Below are positions 7,722-15,975 of a DNA stretch of 36,620 bases, in pieces. The DNA is from Acidobacteriota bacterium (GTDB lineage: Bacteria > Acidobacteriota > Vicinamibacteria > Marinacidobacterales > Marinacidobacteraceae), in NCBI GenBank assembly GCA_022826195.1, contig JAJDVI010000095.1, forward strand, positions 1 through 36,620. Direction: 5' to 3'. The notes below the pieces were generated by a model, which saw nothing but the letters and a program-made list of their open reading frames with translations, did not search any database and was not told the origin of the DNA. How positions within the stretch are numbered: the stretch's first letter is position 1; every line of letters starts with the position of its first letter. The translations under genes were made by a program, and so were the position numbers.

Positions 7722-9791
7722 TCACGGGTTTTGGCCGTCGGTGGTGGGGCGCTCTTGCTTGGCATCCTCGCCGGGGGGCGTCTCCCAGTTGTAGTCGATC
7801 CCGCGGACGTGGCGCTCGAACCAGTCGAGCTCCACGTTGGCCTTGAAGAGCTGGTGGCGGAGCTCCCGGAGGCCGTGCGGCTCCCGCGGCGCGATGTAGA
7901 GGTGGGTGTCCACGCCGTTCGTCCGCAGCGCCCGGTAAAGCTCGACGGACTGCGGCGGCGGCACCCTGACGTCGTTCTCGCCGACGATCACGATGGTGGG
8001 CGTCGTCACGCGGTAGATGTCCTTGAGCGGGGAGTTCCCCCAATAGACGTCGATCGGGGCGTCCTCCTCCCAGGGCGTCCCGCCGAACCAGGGTGTTCGC
8101 GGAAACCGCACGTCGCTTTGCCCGTACATCGAGATCCAGTTCACCGCGCCGGCCCCGGAGGACGCCGCCTTGAAGCGGCCGGTGTGGGTGATGATCTTGT
8201 TGGTCATGTGGCCGCCGGCGCTCCAGCCCATCTTGGCCATCCGGTCGCCGTCGGCGATCCCGCGTTCGATCAGGGAGTCCACGCCCGCCATCACGTCGAG
8301 GTGCGCCTGGTTGAAGTAGTGGCCGACCATGTCCCGCAGGAACTCGTCGCCGTAGCCGGTGCTGCCGCGGTAGTTGGGCTTGAAGACCGCGTAGCCCCGG
8401 GCCGCCAGCACCTGGACGTAGTTGCTCCAGCGGCCGAAGGAGAACTTGTCGGAGGACCGCGGCCCGCCGTGGGTCTGCACGACCAGCGGGTAGCGCTGCC
8501 CCTCCTGGTAGTCGATGGGGTAGAAGAGCAGGCCCTCGACCTCGACTCCGTCTTCGCCGTGCCAGCGCACGGCTTCCTGTACCGGCAGCTCGAAGGTCTC
8601 GTCGAGGTAGTCGAAGACGCTCGTGACCTTCACCGGATCGCCGCCGTCCGCGGCCATCAGGTGGATGTCGCCGTTGTTCTCCCGGTTGCTGATCCCGAAG
8701 ACATGCTGTCCCGCCCCGGCGGCGAAGTTCCATCCCGTGATGGTGTGGTCGCCGGCCGTCAGCGGCGTCGGTTCGGCCGCATCCACGCTTCCGCGGAAGA
8801 CCTGGCTGCGGACGCCGGTGTTGCCGATGAAGTAGATCGAACCGTCCGGCGCCCAGGTCGCCCCGTTCGCCTCGTGGGGCCAGTCCTCCCAGAGCACCCG
8901 GTGCGGCCCGCCGGTGGCGGGCACGAGGAACACGTTCCGGTTGTGGTACGTCTCGAACGCGGCGCTGGCCCCCGAAACGAACAGGACCTCGGAGCCGTCC
9001 GGGGAGAGTTGCGCACCGCTCTCCACCACCGTGTTGTCCGTCAGTTGCACGGCATTCCCGCCGTCCGCGTCCATGAGCCAGACTTCGCCCTCGTCGCGGT
9101 TGTCGAGCAGCGGACTCGGCGCCCGGGAATGGGCGACGCGCGTCCCGTCGTGCGAGAGCCGGAACTCCAGGATCGAGAAGTCCCCCCGGGTGATCCGTTC
9201 AGCATCGCGAGGCCCCGTGCCGGCGGTCGAGACCCGGAAGAGATGGCGGTGCTTGTAGTCCTCGTCGAAGGCGAAGAAGTCGTCCCGGAGGTCGTCCTTG
9301 CGCTTCTCCTCGGCGGTCTTGGGGTCCGGCGCCAGGAAGTAGATGTGTTCGCCGTCCGGAGAGAACGCGAACGACTGCACCGAACTCTCGTGCTGCGTCA
9401 GTGGAGACGCCTCCCCGCCCTGGTTCGACAGCCTGTGAATCTGCTGGAAGGGGCCCTCACCTCGGCGCGCCAGAAACGCTACCCAGGCACCGTCCGGCGA
9501 CCAACGCGGGCTGGACTCCCCGTTTTCGCCGTTCGTCAGCTGGATGTCGCCACTGCCATCCGTCCCGATCCGGTGGATGTGCGTCGTGCGGCCGTTGTCG
9601 TCCCAATCGGTGTCGGACCGGGTGTAGAGAAGCTGTGTCCCGTCGGGAGACAGCCGGGGGCTGCCGATCTGCGGAACGTCGATCAGCTCCACGATCGTCA
9701 TGGGCCGCTTGTCCTGCGCGGACGCGACGGAGACGGCAAGCGCCACCAGGGCGCCGGCGGCAACGGAACGGGGTATCACGGAATGGCGCAT
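7722..9791 (-). CDS. S9 family peptidase (prolyl oligopeptidase type), paralog 1
   Basis: The 689-residue exported serine peptidase has a signal peptide (1-25, ending VASAQ). A beta-propeller follows with repeated SPDG blades (SPRLSPDGTQLL, SPRWSPDGAW, FSPDGEHI, LSPDGSEV, WAPDGSIY), then an alpha/beta-hydrolase domain from about residue 400. The nucleophile elbow is GWSAGGH with Ser524. The acid is in VGENDVRVPP and the His in APREPHG. Oxyanion-side features HGGP and PNYRGSTGYG are present. Members cleave short peptides, often next to Pro, Ala or blocked N-termini. The ATG at 9791 has GGAGG nearby upstream; the longer open frame beyond it is shadow sequence. It lies 95 bases downstream of a close paralog, so this is a tandem duplication. 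Confidence 0.92.
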   Translation of the reverse strand: MRHSVIPRSVAAGALVALAVSVASAQDKRPMTIVELIDVPQIGSPRLSPDGTQLLYTRSDTDWDDNGRTTHIHRIGTDGSGDIQLTNGENGESSPRWSPDGAWVAFLARRGEGPFQQIHRLSNQGGEASPLTQHESSVQSFAFSPDGEHIYFLAPDPKTAEEKRKDDLRDDFFAFDEDYKHRHLFRVSTAGTGPRDAERITRGDFSILEFRLSHDGTRVAHSRAPSPLLDNRDEGEVWLMDADGGNAVQLTDNTVVESGAQLSPDGSEVLFVSGASAAFETYHNRNVFLVPATGGPHRVLWEDWPHEANGATWAPDGSIYFIGNTGVRSQVFRGSVDAAEPTPLTAGDHTITGWNFAAGAGQHVFGISNRENNGDIHLMAADGGDPVKVTSVFDYLDETFELPVQEAVRWHGEDGVEVEGLLFYPIDYQEGQRYPLVVQTHGGPRSSDKFSFGRWSNYVQVLAARGYAVFKPNYRGSTGYGDEFLRDMVGHYFNQAHLDVMAGVDSLIERGIADGDRMAKMGWSAGGHMTNKIITHTGRFKAASSGAGAVNWISMYGQSDVRFPRTPWFGGTPWEEDAPIDVYWGNSPLKDIYRVTTPTIVIVGENDVRVPPPQSVELYRALRTNGVDTHLYIAPREPHGLRELRHQLFKANVELDWFERHVRGIDYNWETPPGEDAKQERPTTDGQNP

Positions 9792-9830
9792 GACGCACCT
9801 CCTCAGGAATCTGTCTCCAGGCCGTGCGCG

Positions 9831-9874
9831 CCACCACGCGGGGGGAGCCTTCGGCCCCGGGGGCCGCGTGGTGG
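9831..9874. other. strong GC hairpin between the two S9 genes
   Basis: CCACCACGCGG (9831-9841) and CCGCGTGGTGG (9864-9874) form a perfect 11-base-pair stem around a 22-base GC-rich loop that can pair further. It lies just after the stop of the upstream paralog on the minus strand. No T-run follows, so it is not a classical terminator. It could reduce read-through or stabilise the upstream message. Confidence 0.5.
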
Positions 9875-9886
9875 TCGCGCGGGCCG

Positions 9887-11947
9887 CTACGGGCTTTCTT
9901 CGTCGGTGGTGGCCGCCATGTCCTCTTCGTCGTCGCCGGGAGCGGTCTCCCACTCGTACTCGATGCCCCGGGCGTGGCGCTCGAACCAGTCGATCTCGAC
10001 GTTCACCTTGAAGAGTTCGTGGCGGAGTTCCCGCCAGCCGTGGGGCTCCCGCGGCGCGATGTAGAGATGGGTGTCCACGCCGTTCGACTTGAGCGCCCGG
10101 TAGAGCTCCACCGACTGCTCCGGCGGGACCCGGACGTCGTTCTCCCCGACGAGCACGATCGTCGGCGTGGTCACCTTGTAGATGTCCTTGAGCGGTGAGT
10201 GCCCCCAGTAGACGTCGATCGGCGCGTCCTCCTGCCAGGGCGTTCCCCCGAACCATGGGGTCCGGTAGATCCGCACGTCGCTCGTCCCGTACATCGAGAT
10301 CCAGTTCACCGCGCCGGCGCCCGACGCCGCCGCCTTGAAGCGGTCGGTGTGGGTGATGATCTTGTTCGTCATGTGGCCGCCGCCGCTCCAGCCCATCTTG
10401 GCCATCCGGTCGCCGTCCACGATCCCGAGTTCGATCAGGTGGTCCACGCCGGTCATCACGTCGAGGTGCGACTGGCGGTAGTAGTGGCCCACCATGTCGC
10501 GGAGGACCTCGTCGCCGTAACCGGTACTCCCCCGGTAGTTGGGCTTGAACACCGCCCAGCCGCGCGCGGTCAGCACCTGCACGTAGCTGCTCCAGCGTCC
10601 GAAACCGAACTTGTCGGAGGCCGCCGGCCCGCCGTGGGTCTGGACGACGAGCGGATAGCGCTGCCCCTCCTGGTAGTCGAGCGGGTAGTAGAGGAGCCCC
10701 TCCACCTCCGCGCCGTCGTCACCCTTCCAGCGGATCGCCTCCTGGACCGGCAGCTCGAAGGTCTCAGCGAGATAGTCGAAGACGCTGGTGACCTTCATCG
10801 GATCCCCGCCTTCCGCGGGCAGCAGGTGCAGGTCGCCGTTGTTCTCGCGGTTGCTGATCCCGAACACGTGCTTCCCCGCGGCTGCGGAGAAGTTCCACCC
10901 GGTGAGCGAGTGGTCGCCGGCGGTGAGCGCCGTCGGCGCGTCGTCGTCCAGCCTGCCGTGGAAGAGCTCGGTGCGGACCCCGGTGTTCGCGGTGAAGTAG
11001 ATGGAGCCGTCGGGGGCCCAGCGCGCGCCGTTCACTTCGTGCGGCATGTCCTCGTAAAGCACCCGATGCGCGCCCCCGGCGGCCGGCAGCACGAAGATGT
11101 TGTCGTTGAAGTAGGTCTCGAAGTCGGCGCTGGAATCCGACAGGAACATCACCTGCGTCCCGTCCGGCGAGAGCTGGGCCCCGCGTTCGGCCACGGTGTT
11201 GTCCGTCAACTGCATCGCGTTCCCGCCGTCCGCGTCCATGAGCCAGACCTCGCCCTCGTCCCGGTTGTCCACCAGCGGGCTGACGGACCGGTGGTGCGCG
11301 ATGCGCATGCCGTCATCCGAAAGCCGGAACCCGATCACCGAGTAGTCGCCCTCGGTGAGCCGCTCCCCCTTCTGCGGCCCGTCACCGTCCGCGGCCACCC
11401 GGAAGAGGTGGCGCTGCTTGTAGTCCTCGTCGAAGGCGAAGACGTCGTCCTGGAGCTTGTCCTTCTTCTTCTCCTCGGCGCTCTTCGGATCGGGCGCCAC
11501 GAAGAAGATGTGCTTGCCGTCGGGCGAGAACTGGAACGACCCCACCGAGCTGTCGTGCGCGGTGAGCGGGGAGGCTTCCCCGCCCCGGTTCCGCATCACG
11601 TAGATCTGGGTGTGCTCGTCCTCGCCGCGCTTGGCGAGAAAGGCGACGCGGGTGCCGTCGGGGGACCAGCGGGGGCTGGATTCCCCGTCCTCCCCGTTCG
11701 TGAGCTGGACCGCGCCGCTGCCGTCGGCGTCGATCCGATGGATGTGCGTCGTGCGGCCGTTCTTCTTCCAGTCCGTGTCGGTCCGGGTGAAGAGGATCTG
11801 GGTTCCGTCGGGAGAGAGGCGCGGGCTCCCCAGCGACGGAACGTCGATCAGTTCGACGATCGTCATGGGACGTTTGTCCTGTCCCCAAGCGAGAGCCGCG
11901 GCCAGCAGACCGAAGGAAAGAGCGAAAAGAAGACGAAAACGGAGCAT
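9887..11947 (-). CDS. S9 family peptidase (prolyl oligopeptidase type), paralog 2
   Basis: The 686-residue protein has the architecture of its downstream neighbour: signal peptide (about 1-22), propeller with SPDG blades, and a C-terminal hydrolase domain. It is near-identical in long stretches, for example QDKRPMTIVELIDVP just after the signal peptide and KVTSVFDYL. The nucleophile elbow is GWSGGGH (Ser521), where paralog 1 has GWSAGGH. The acid and base segments are VGENDVRVPP and APREPHG. The C-terminus is an acidic tail (GDDEEDMAATTDEE) missing from paralog 1. A GTG directly precedes the ATG at 11947; GGGAGG just upstream of both supports either. It is the first gene of the pair, with a candidate promoter and dyad upstream. 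Confidence 0.92.
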   Translation of the reverse strand: MLRFRLLFALSFGLLAAALAWGQDKRPMTIVELIDVPSLGSPRLSPDGTQILFTRTDTDWKKNGRTTHIHRIDADGSGAVQLTNGEDGESSPRWSPDGTRVAFLAKRGEDEHTQIYVMRNRGGEASPLTAHDSSVGSFQFSPDGKHIFFVAPDPKSAEEKKKDKLQDDVFAFDEDYKQRHLFRVAADGDGPQKGERLTEGDYSVIGFRLSDDGMRIAHHRSVSPLVDNRDEGEVWLMDADGGNAMQLTDNTVAERGAQLSPDGTQVMFLSDSSADFETYFNDNIFVLPAAGGAHRVLYEDMPHEVNGARWAPDGSIYFTANTGVRTELFHGRLDDDAPTALTAGDHSLTGWNFSAAAGKHVFGISNRENNGDLHLLPAEGGDPMKVTSVFDYLAETFELPVQEAIRWKGDDGAEVEGLLYYPLDYQEGQRYPLVVQTHGGPAASDKFGFGRWSSYVQVLTARGWAVFKPNYRGSTGYGDEVLRDMVGHYYRQSHLDVMTGVDHLIELGIVDGDRMAKMGWSGGGHMTNKIITHTDRFKAAASGAGAVNWISMYGTSDVRIYRTPWFGGTPWQEDAPIDVYWGHSPLKDIYKVTTPTIVLVGENDVRVPPEQSVELYRALKSNGVDTHLYIAPREPHGWRELRHELFKVNVEIDWFERHARGIEYEWETAPGDDEEDMAATTDEESP

Positions 11948-11962
11948 CACAGGCCTCCCGAA

Positions 11963-11985
11963 CCAGACATTGTCCCATTGTCTGG
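11963..11985. promoter_or_regulatory. dyad symmetry overlapping a candidate -10, possible operator
   Basis: The 23-base imperfect palindrome CCAGACA..TGTCTGG pairs at 9 of 11 positions about its centre. It sits 16-38 bases before the S9 start and covers the candidate -10 hexamer, a typical position for a repressor site. No matching regulator gene is nearby. Confidence 0.35.
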
Positions 11986-12005
11986 CCGCTGGCGGCTCGC
12001 TTCAA
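11977..12005 (-). promoter_or_regulatory. candidate -35/-10 promoter for the S9 pair
   Basis: On the minus strand TTGAAG (12005-12000) and GACAAT (11982-11977) are spaced by 17 bases. The -35 matches the sigma-70 consensus well, the -10 only partly. It would give a leader of about 25-30 bases. Confidence 0.35.
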
Positions 12006-12063
12006 CCGCCGTCCGGCCCAGAATCCCCCCCGGCTAGAATCCGGTGGCGAAGCACTTCTTCGG

Positions 12064-12990
12064 ATGCGCATTGGAATCACCGGAGCGACCGGCCTGATCG
12101 GCGGGGCCCTCGCTTCGGAACTGGCCGGCCGCGGCCACGACGTCGTGGCGCTGACCCGGCGCGCCGGCGCGCCGGGCGGTTTGCCGGCGGGAGTCGGCTC
12201 GGCGCAGTGGAACCCCGATGGTGACGGCGCCGACGCCGGCCTGGTGGGGGTGCTGGAGGAACTCGACGCCCTGGTGCACCTCGCCGGCGAGCCCGTCGGG
12301 AAACGCTGGACCGCGGCCCGGAAGCGCGCCATTCGCACGAGCCGGATCGGAGGGACCAAGACCCTCGTGAAGGCCCTCGGCGCCGCCCGGACCCCGCCCA
12401 CGCGGCTGCTCGCAGCGTCCGCCGTGGGCTACTACGGACCGTGCGGCGACGAGGAACTCGACGAGGAGGCTCCTCCGGGGACGGATTTCCTCGGCGCGGT
12501 GTGCACCGAGTGGGAAGACGCCGCCGCCGGCGCCCGCCAGGCGGGGATCGAGACCGTTGCGATGCGGATCGGCGTGGTGCTCTCCCCGCGGGGCGGCGCG
12601 CTCGCCACCATGCTGCCCCCGTTCCGCATGGGCGTGGGCGGCCGGGTCGGGAGCGGACGCCAGTGGATGCCCTGGATCCATCTTGCCGACGTCGCGGCGG
12701 CGATGGTCCACCTGCTGGACGTTCCCGCCGGGTCCCTCGACCCGGTCTACAACCTCACCGCCCCGAACCCGGTCACCAACGCGGACTTCACGAGCGCCCT
12801 GGGCAAGGCGCTCCGGCGGCCCACGATCTTTCCGGTGCCCGGATTCGGCATGCGCCTCGCGTTCGGCGAGATGGCCGGCGCGCTGCTGCTCTCGGGACAG
12901 CGGGTCGTTCCCCGGCGGCTGCTCGCCTCCGGCTTCGAGTTCCGGCACCCCGACATCGGGCCGGCGCTGATGGACCTGGTGGGGAACTGA
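12064..12990 (+). CDS. TIGR01777 family epimerase (SDR39U1/YfcH-like)
   Basis: The 308-residue protein is an atypical extended short-chain dehydrogenase of the TIGR01777 family, which binds a nucleotide cofactor; the substrate is unknown in bacteria. The Rossmann motif GITGATGLIGGAL is at residues 4-16. Other family landmarks are LVHLAGEPVGKRWTAARK, the SRIGGTKTLV helix, SAVGYYG near residue 122 and WIHLADVAAAM. The C-terminal domain (about 240-308, DUF1731 region) is present. No clear Shine-Dalgarno site precedes the ATG; TAGAAT at 12035-12040 is a possible -10 with a short leader. The stop abuts the next gene's GTG, so it is probably co-transcribed with the penicillin-binding protein gene. 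Confidence 0.9.
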   Translation: MRIGITGATGLIGGALASELAGRGHDVVALTRRAGAPGGLPAGVGSAQWNPDGDGADAGLVGVLEELDALVHLAGEPVGKRWTAARKRAIRTSRIGGTKTLVKALGAARTPPTRLLAASAVGYYGPCGDEELDEEAPPGTDFLGAVCTEWEDAAAGARQAGIETVAMRIGVVLSPRGGALATMLPPFRMGVGGRVGSGRQWMPWIHLADVAAAMVHLLDVPAGSLDPVYNLTAPNPVTNADFTSALGKALRRPTIFPVPGFGMRLAFGEMAGALLLSGQRVVPRRLLASGFEFRHPDIGPALMDLVGN

Positions 12991-15309
12991 GTGCCCGCTT
13001 CCCGAGGGACGCCACGCCGGGCGGCGGCGGGCCGCCGGTTCGCCCGGATCCTGATCGTCGCCTTCACCTTCGGCGCCACGGCGGTCGCGGGCGCCATGCT
13101 GGGACTGCTCGCCGCCTACCAGAGCGACATCCCGCTGATCGAGGAGCTCGAAGCCTACGAGGGCACGGCCACGACCATCGTCTACGACCGGGACGGCGCC
13201 GAGATCGGGCAGTTCGCCGTCGAGCGCCGGATCGAGGTGGAGTACGAGGACCTGCCGCAGCACGTCCGCGATGCCTTCGTCGCCTTCGAGGACCAGCGTT
13301 TCTGGCAGCACTTCGGCTTCGATCCCCTGGGAATCGCGCGGGCGATCTTTGACAACTTCCGGGCGGGCCGGATCGTGTCCGGCGCCAGCACGATCACCCA
13401 ACAGGTCGCCCGTCAGCTGTTCCTGAACCGCGAGGAGACGCTGGAGCGGAAGATCAAGGAAGCCATCACCGCGTTCCGCATCGAGCGCGCCTACCGCAAG
13501 GAAGAGATCCTCACCTTCCACGCGAACCAGGTCTTCCTGGGGTACAACAACTTCGGCATCGAGGCGGCGGCGCAGTTCTATCTGGACAAGGGCGCGTCCG
13601 AGCTGTCGGTGGGAGAGGCGGCGATGCTGACCGGCCTCGCTCCCAACCCCGGCCGGTTCAACCCGTACCGCAATCGCGAGGTGGCGGAACGCCGGCGGGA
13701 CATGGTGATCGGGCGGATGGTCGCCGAGGGCTACCTCGACGCCGATGCCGCGGCGGCTGCCCGCGCCGAGCCGATCCGGCTGCGGCCACGCGGCGCCGAT
13801 GCCTTCGCGCCGCATTTCATGGAAATGGTGCGGGCCTACCTGCGCGACCACTACGGAGACTCGAGGACCTACCGCGGCGGCCTCCGCGTCTACACGACGC
13901 TCGACAGCCGCATGCAGCGAACCGCCTCCGAGGCGGTGGAGATGGCGCTCCGCGCCCACGACAAGCGGATGGGATTCCGGGGGTTCGCGAAGAACGTCCT
14001 CGACGAGGGAGTCGAACCGGCGGAGTACGAGGACGATTCCTGGAGCGCTCCCCTCGCGCTCGGCTCGGTGGTCCGCGGGGTGGTCACCGCCGCGGGAGAG
14101 GAGCCGGAGATCCGGATCGCGGACTACCACGGCGGGGTGGACCACGAGGCGCTCGCCTGGACCTTCCGGACCGCGGACGAGCTCTTCCGGGTCGGCGACG
14201 TCGGGTGGTTCCGCATTCTGGCCAACGACCCCGAACCGGGGACGGAAACGGGAGACGCCGAAGAGGAGCGGCTCGATCTGGAACGGCCGCTCTTCGTACG
14301 GCTTGAACAGGAGCCGCTGGCCGAGGGCGCATTCCTGGCGCTCGACATCGACACCGGGGCCATCCAGGCCGTGGTCGGGGGGTTCGACTTCGAGCGCAGC
14401 GAGTTCAACCGGGCCATCCAGGCGCGCCGGCAGCCGGGCTCGTCGTTCAAGCCCTTCGCCTACGGAGCCGCCCTCGCGACCGGGCGGCTGGCGCCCACCT
14501 CGCTCCTGCTGGACGAGCCGTTCACCTGGATCGATCCGGTCAGCGACAAGCCCTACGAACCCCAGAACTACGATGATGAGCACCGCGGCTGGATCACCAT
14601 GCGGAAGGCCTTCGAGGGCTCCCGCAACGTGCCGGCGGTCCGGATGGTCCACGACATCGGCCCGGAGAACGTCGTGGCGTTGGCGCGCCGGCTGGGGATC
14701 CGCGGGGAAATGCTCCCCGTCCTCTCGATCACGCTCGGCTCGAGCGACGTCACCCTGCTGGAGATGATCTCCGCCTACAGCGCGTTTCCCAACCAGGGCG
14801 TCCGCATGGAGCCCTTCTTCGTTTCCCGGATCACCGACCGCGACGGGCGCGAACTGGAACGTTTCTATCCGGAAACCGCTTCGGTCATTCCCGCGGACCT
14901 CGCCTACGTCATCACGCACCTGCTCGAGGGAGTCGTGGCGCGCGGCACGGCGGTGGGAGCGCGGCGGCTCGGCCGGCCGGTCGCCGGCAAGACCGGCACG
15001 ACCAACGAGTTCACCGACGCCTGGTTCATCGGCTTCGACCCCGAGATCGCCGCCGGCGTCTGGGTGGGCAACGACGACAACGAGACGCTGGGAGAGCGGG
15101 AGAGCGGCGCCCGGGTGGCGTTGCCGGCCTGGGTGCACTTCATGCAGAACGGGCGCGCCGATCCGCCGCGGCAGGGTTTTCCGGCGCCGCCCACCGTGGC
15201 GCTCGTCCAGGTGGACCTCGAGAGCGGACAGCCTTCGGGCGGCGGACCCAACTCGATTCTCGAAGCCTTCCTTCCCGGCACCGAACCGGTGACCGGCTAC
15301 GACCGCTAG
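12991..15309 (+). CDS. class A penicillin-binding protein (PBP1A type)
   Basis: The 772-residue bifunctional enzyme polymerises and crosslinks peptidoglycan. A membrane anchor spans about 19-42. The GT51 glycosyltransferase shows FEDQRFWQHFG with catalytic Glu100, STITQQVARQLF, RKIKEAITAFRIE and the GAMLTGL-type segment AAMLTGLAPNP. An OB-like insert lies at roughly 330-440. The transpeptidase has SxxK at PGSSFKPF (Ser484, Lys487), SRN in FEGSRNVPAVRM and KTGTT in VAGKTGTTNEF. The GTG start follows the previous stop codon without a gap, which points to translational coupling. All catalytic residues are intact. It is an essential-type cell-wall gene and likely vertically inherited. Confidence 0.95.
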   Translation: MPASRGTPRRAAAGRRFARILIVAFTFGATAVAGAMLGLLAAYQSDIPLIEELEAYEGTATTIVYDRDGAEIGQFAVERRIEVEYEDLPQHVRDAFVAFEDQRFWQHFGFDPLGIARAIFDNFRAGRIVSGASTITQQVARQLFLNREETLERKIKEAITAFRIERAYRKEEILTFHANQVFLGYNNFGIEAAAQFYLDKGASELSVGEAAMLTGLAPNPGRFNPYRNREVAERRRDMVIGRMVAEGYLDADAAAAARAEPIRLRPRGADAFAPHFMEMVRAYLRDHYGDSRTYRGGLRVYTTLDSRMQRTASEAVEMALRAHDKRMGFRGFAKNVLDEGVEPAEYEDDSWSAPLALGSVVRGVVTAAGEEPEIRIADYHGGVDHEALAWTFRTADELFRVGDVGWFRILANDPEPGTETGDAEEERLDLERPLFVRLEQEPLAEGAFLALDIDTGAIQAVVGGFDFERSEFNRAIQARRQPGSSFKPFAYGAALATGRLAPTSLLLDEPFTWIDPVSDKPYEPQNYDDEHRGWITMRKAFEGSRNVPAVRMVHDIGPENVVALARRLGIRGEMLPVLSITLGSSDVTLLEMISAYSAFPNQGVRMEPFFVSRITDRDGRELERFYPETASVIPADLAYVITHLLEGVVARGTAVGARRLGRPVAGKTGTTNEFTDAWFIGFDPEIAAGVWVGNDDNETLGERESGARVALPAWVHFMQNGRADPPRQGFPAPPTVALVQVDLESGQPSGGGPNSILEAFLPGTEPVTGYDR

Positions 15310-15357
15310 AAGCGCGTCCCCGGCACCGACGGGACGCTCTCCGCTTTCGATCACTCC

Positions 15358-15975
15358 ATGAACAAGAAACTCGTCCTTCTCGGCTGCGGGCTCGCGCTCG
15401 CCGCGATCCTCGTGGTAGCCGTCATCCTGTTCTTCTACGTGTCTTCGGCCTACAACAGCCTGGTGACCCTGGACGAAGCGGTGGCCGCCGGCTGGTCCCA
15501 GGTGGAAAACGTCTACCAGCGCCGCGCCGACCTGGTGCCGAACCTGGTGGCGACGGTCCAGGGCGCCGCCGATTTCGAACGGGAGACCCTCGAAGCGGTG
15601 GTCTCGGCGCGGTCCCGCGCGACCGGCGTGCAGCTCTCCGCGAGCGACCTGCAGAACCCGCAGGCGCTGGCGCAGTTCGAAGCGGCCCAGGGAGCGCTGT
15701 CGAGCGCGCTCTCCCGCCTCATGGTGGTGGTCGAGCGCTACCCCGACATCAAGGCCAACCAGAACTTCCTGAGCCTCCAGGACGAACTGGCGGGCACCGA
15801 GAACCGGATCGCGGTCGAACGCCGGCGCTTCAACGAGGCGGCCCAGGCGTACAACACGCGGCGGCGCGGGTTCCCCACCCGCATCGTGGCCGGCTTCTTC
15901 GACTTCGGCGAGGCGGCCTACTTCGAGGCCGAGGAGGGCGCCGAGGCGGCGCCCGAGGTGGACTTCAGCCGTTGA
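15358..15975 (+). CDS. LemA family protein
   Basis: The 205-residue protein has one N-terminal membrane segment (about 5-28) and a long helical domain. YNSLVTLDEAVAAGWSQVENVYQRR followed by ADLVPNLVATVQG is the family signature near residues 36-65; ARSRAT and LMVVVERYPDIKANQNF are also typical, the latter preceding the conserved LQDELAGTENRIAVERRRFNEA helix. LemA proteins have an extracytoplasmic helical bundle of uncertain function and are often encoded beside TPM-domain proteins, as here. It starts 48 bases after the PBP gene and its stop overlaps the next gene's TTG start. No strong ribosome site precedes the ATG. Confidence 0.93.
   Translation: MNKKLVLLGCGLALAAILVVAVILFFYVSSAYNSLVTLDEAVAAGWSQVENVYQRRADLVPNLVATVQGAADFERETLEAVVSARSRATGVQLSASDLQNPQALAQFEAAQGALSSALSRLMVVVERYPDIKANQNFLSLQDELAGTENRIAVERRRFNEAAQAYNTRRRGFPTRIVAGFFDFGEAAYFEAEEGAEAAPEVDFSR

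Noticed and set aside
7611..10064. Plus-strand frame of 817 codons over the first S9 gene
   Set aside because: It is the complement of the S9 peptidase coding frame with V/R/H-rich filler and no domain.
9792..10256. N-terminal extension of the first S9 peptidase to 844 residues
   Set aside because: The extension reads through the neighbouring gene in a shifted frame; the signal peptide and ribosome site place the start at 9791.
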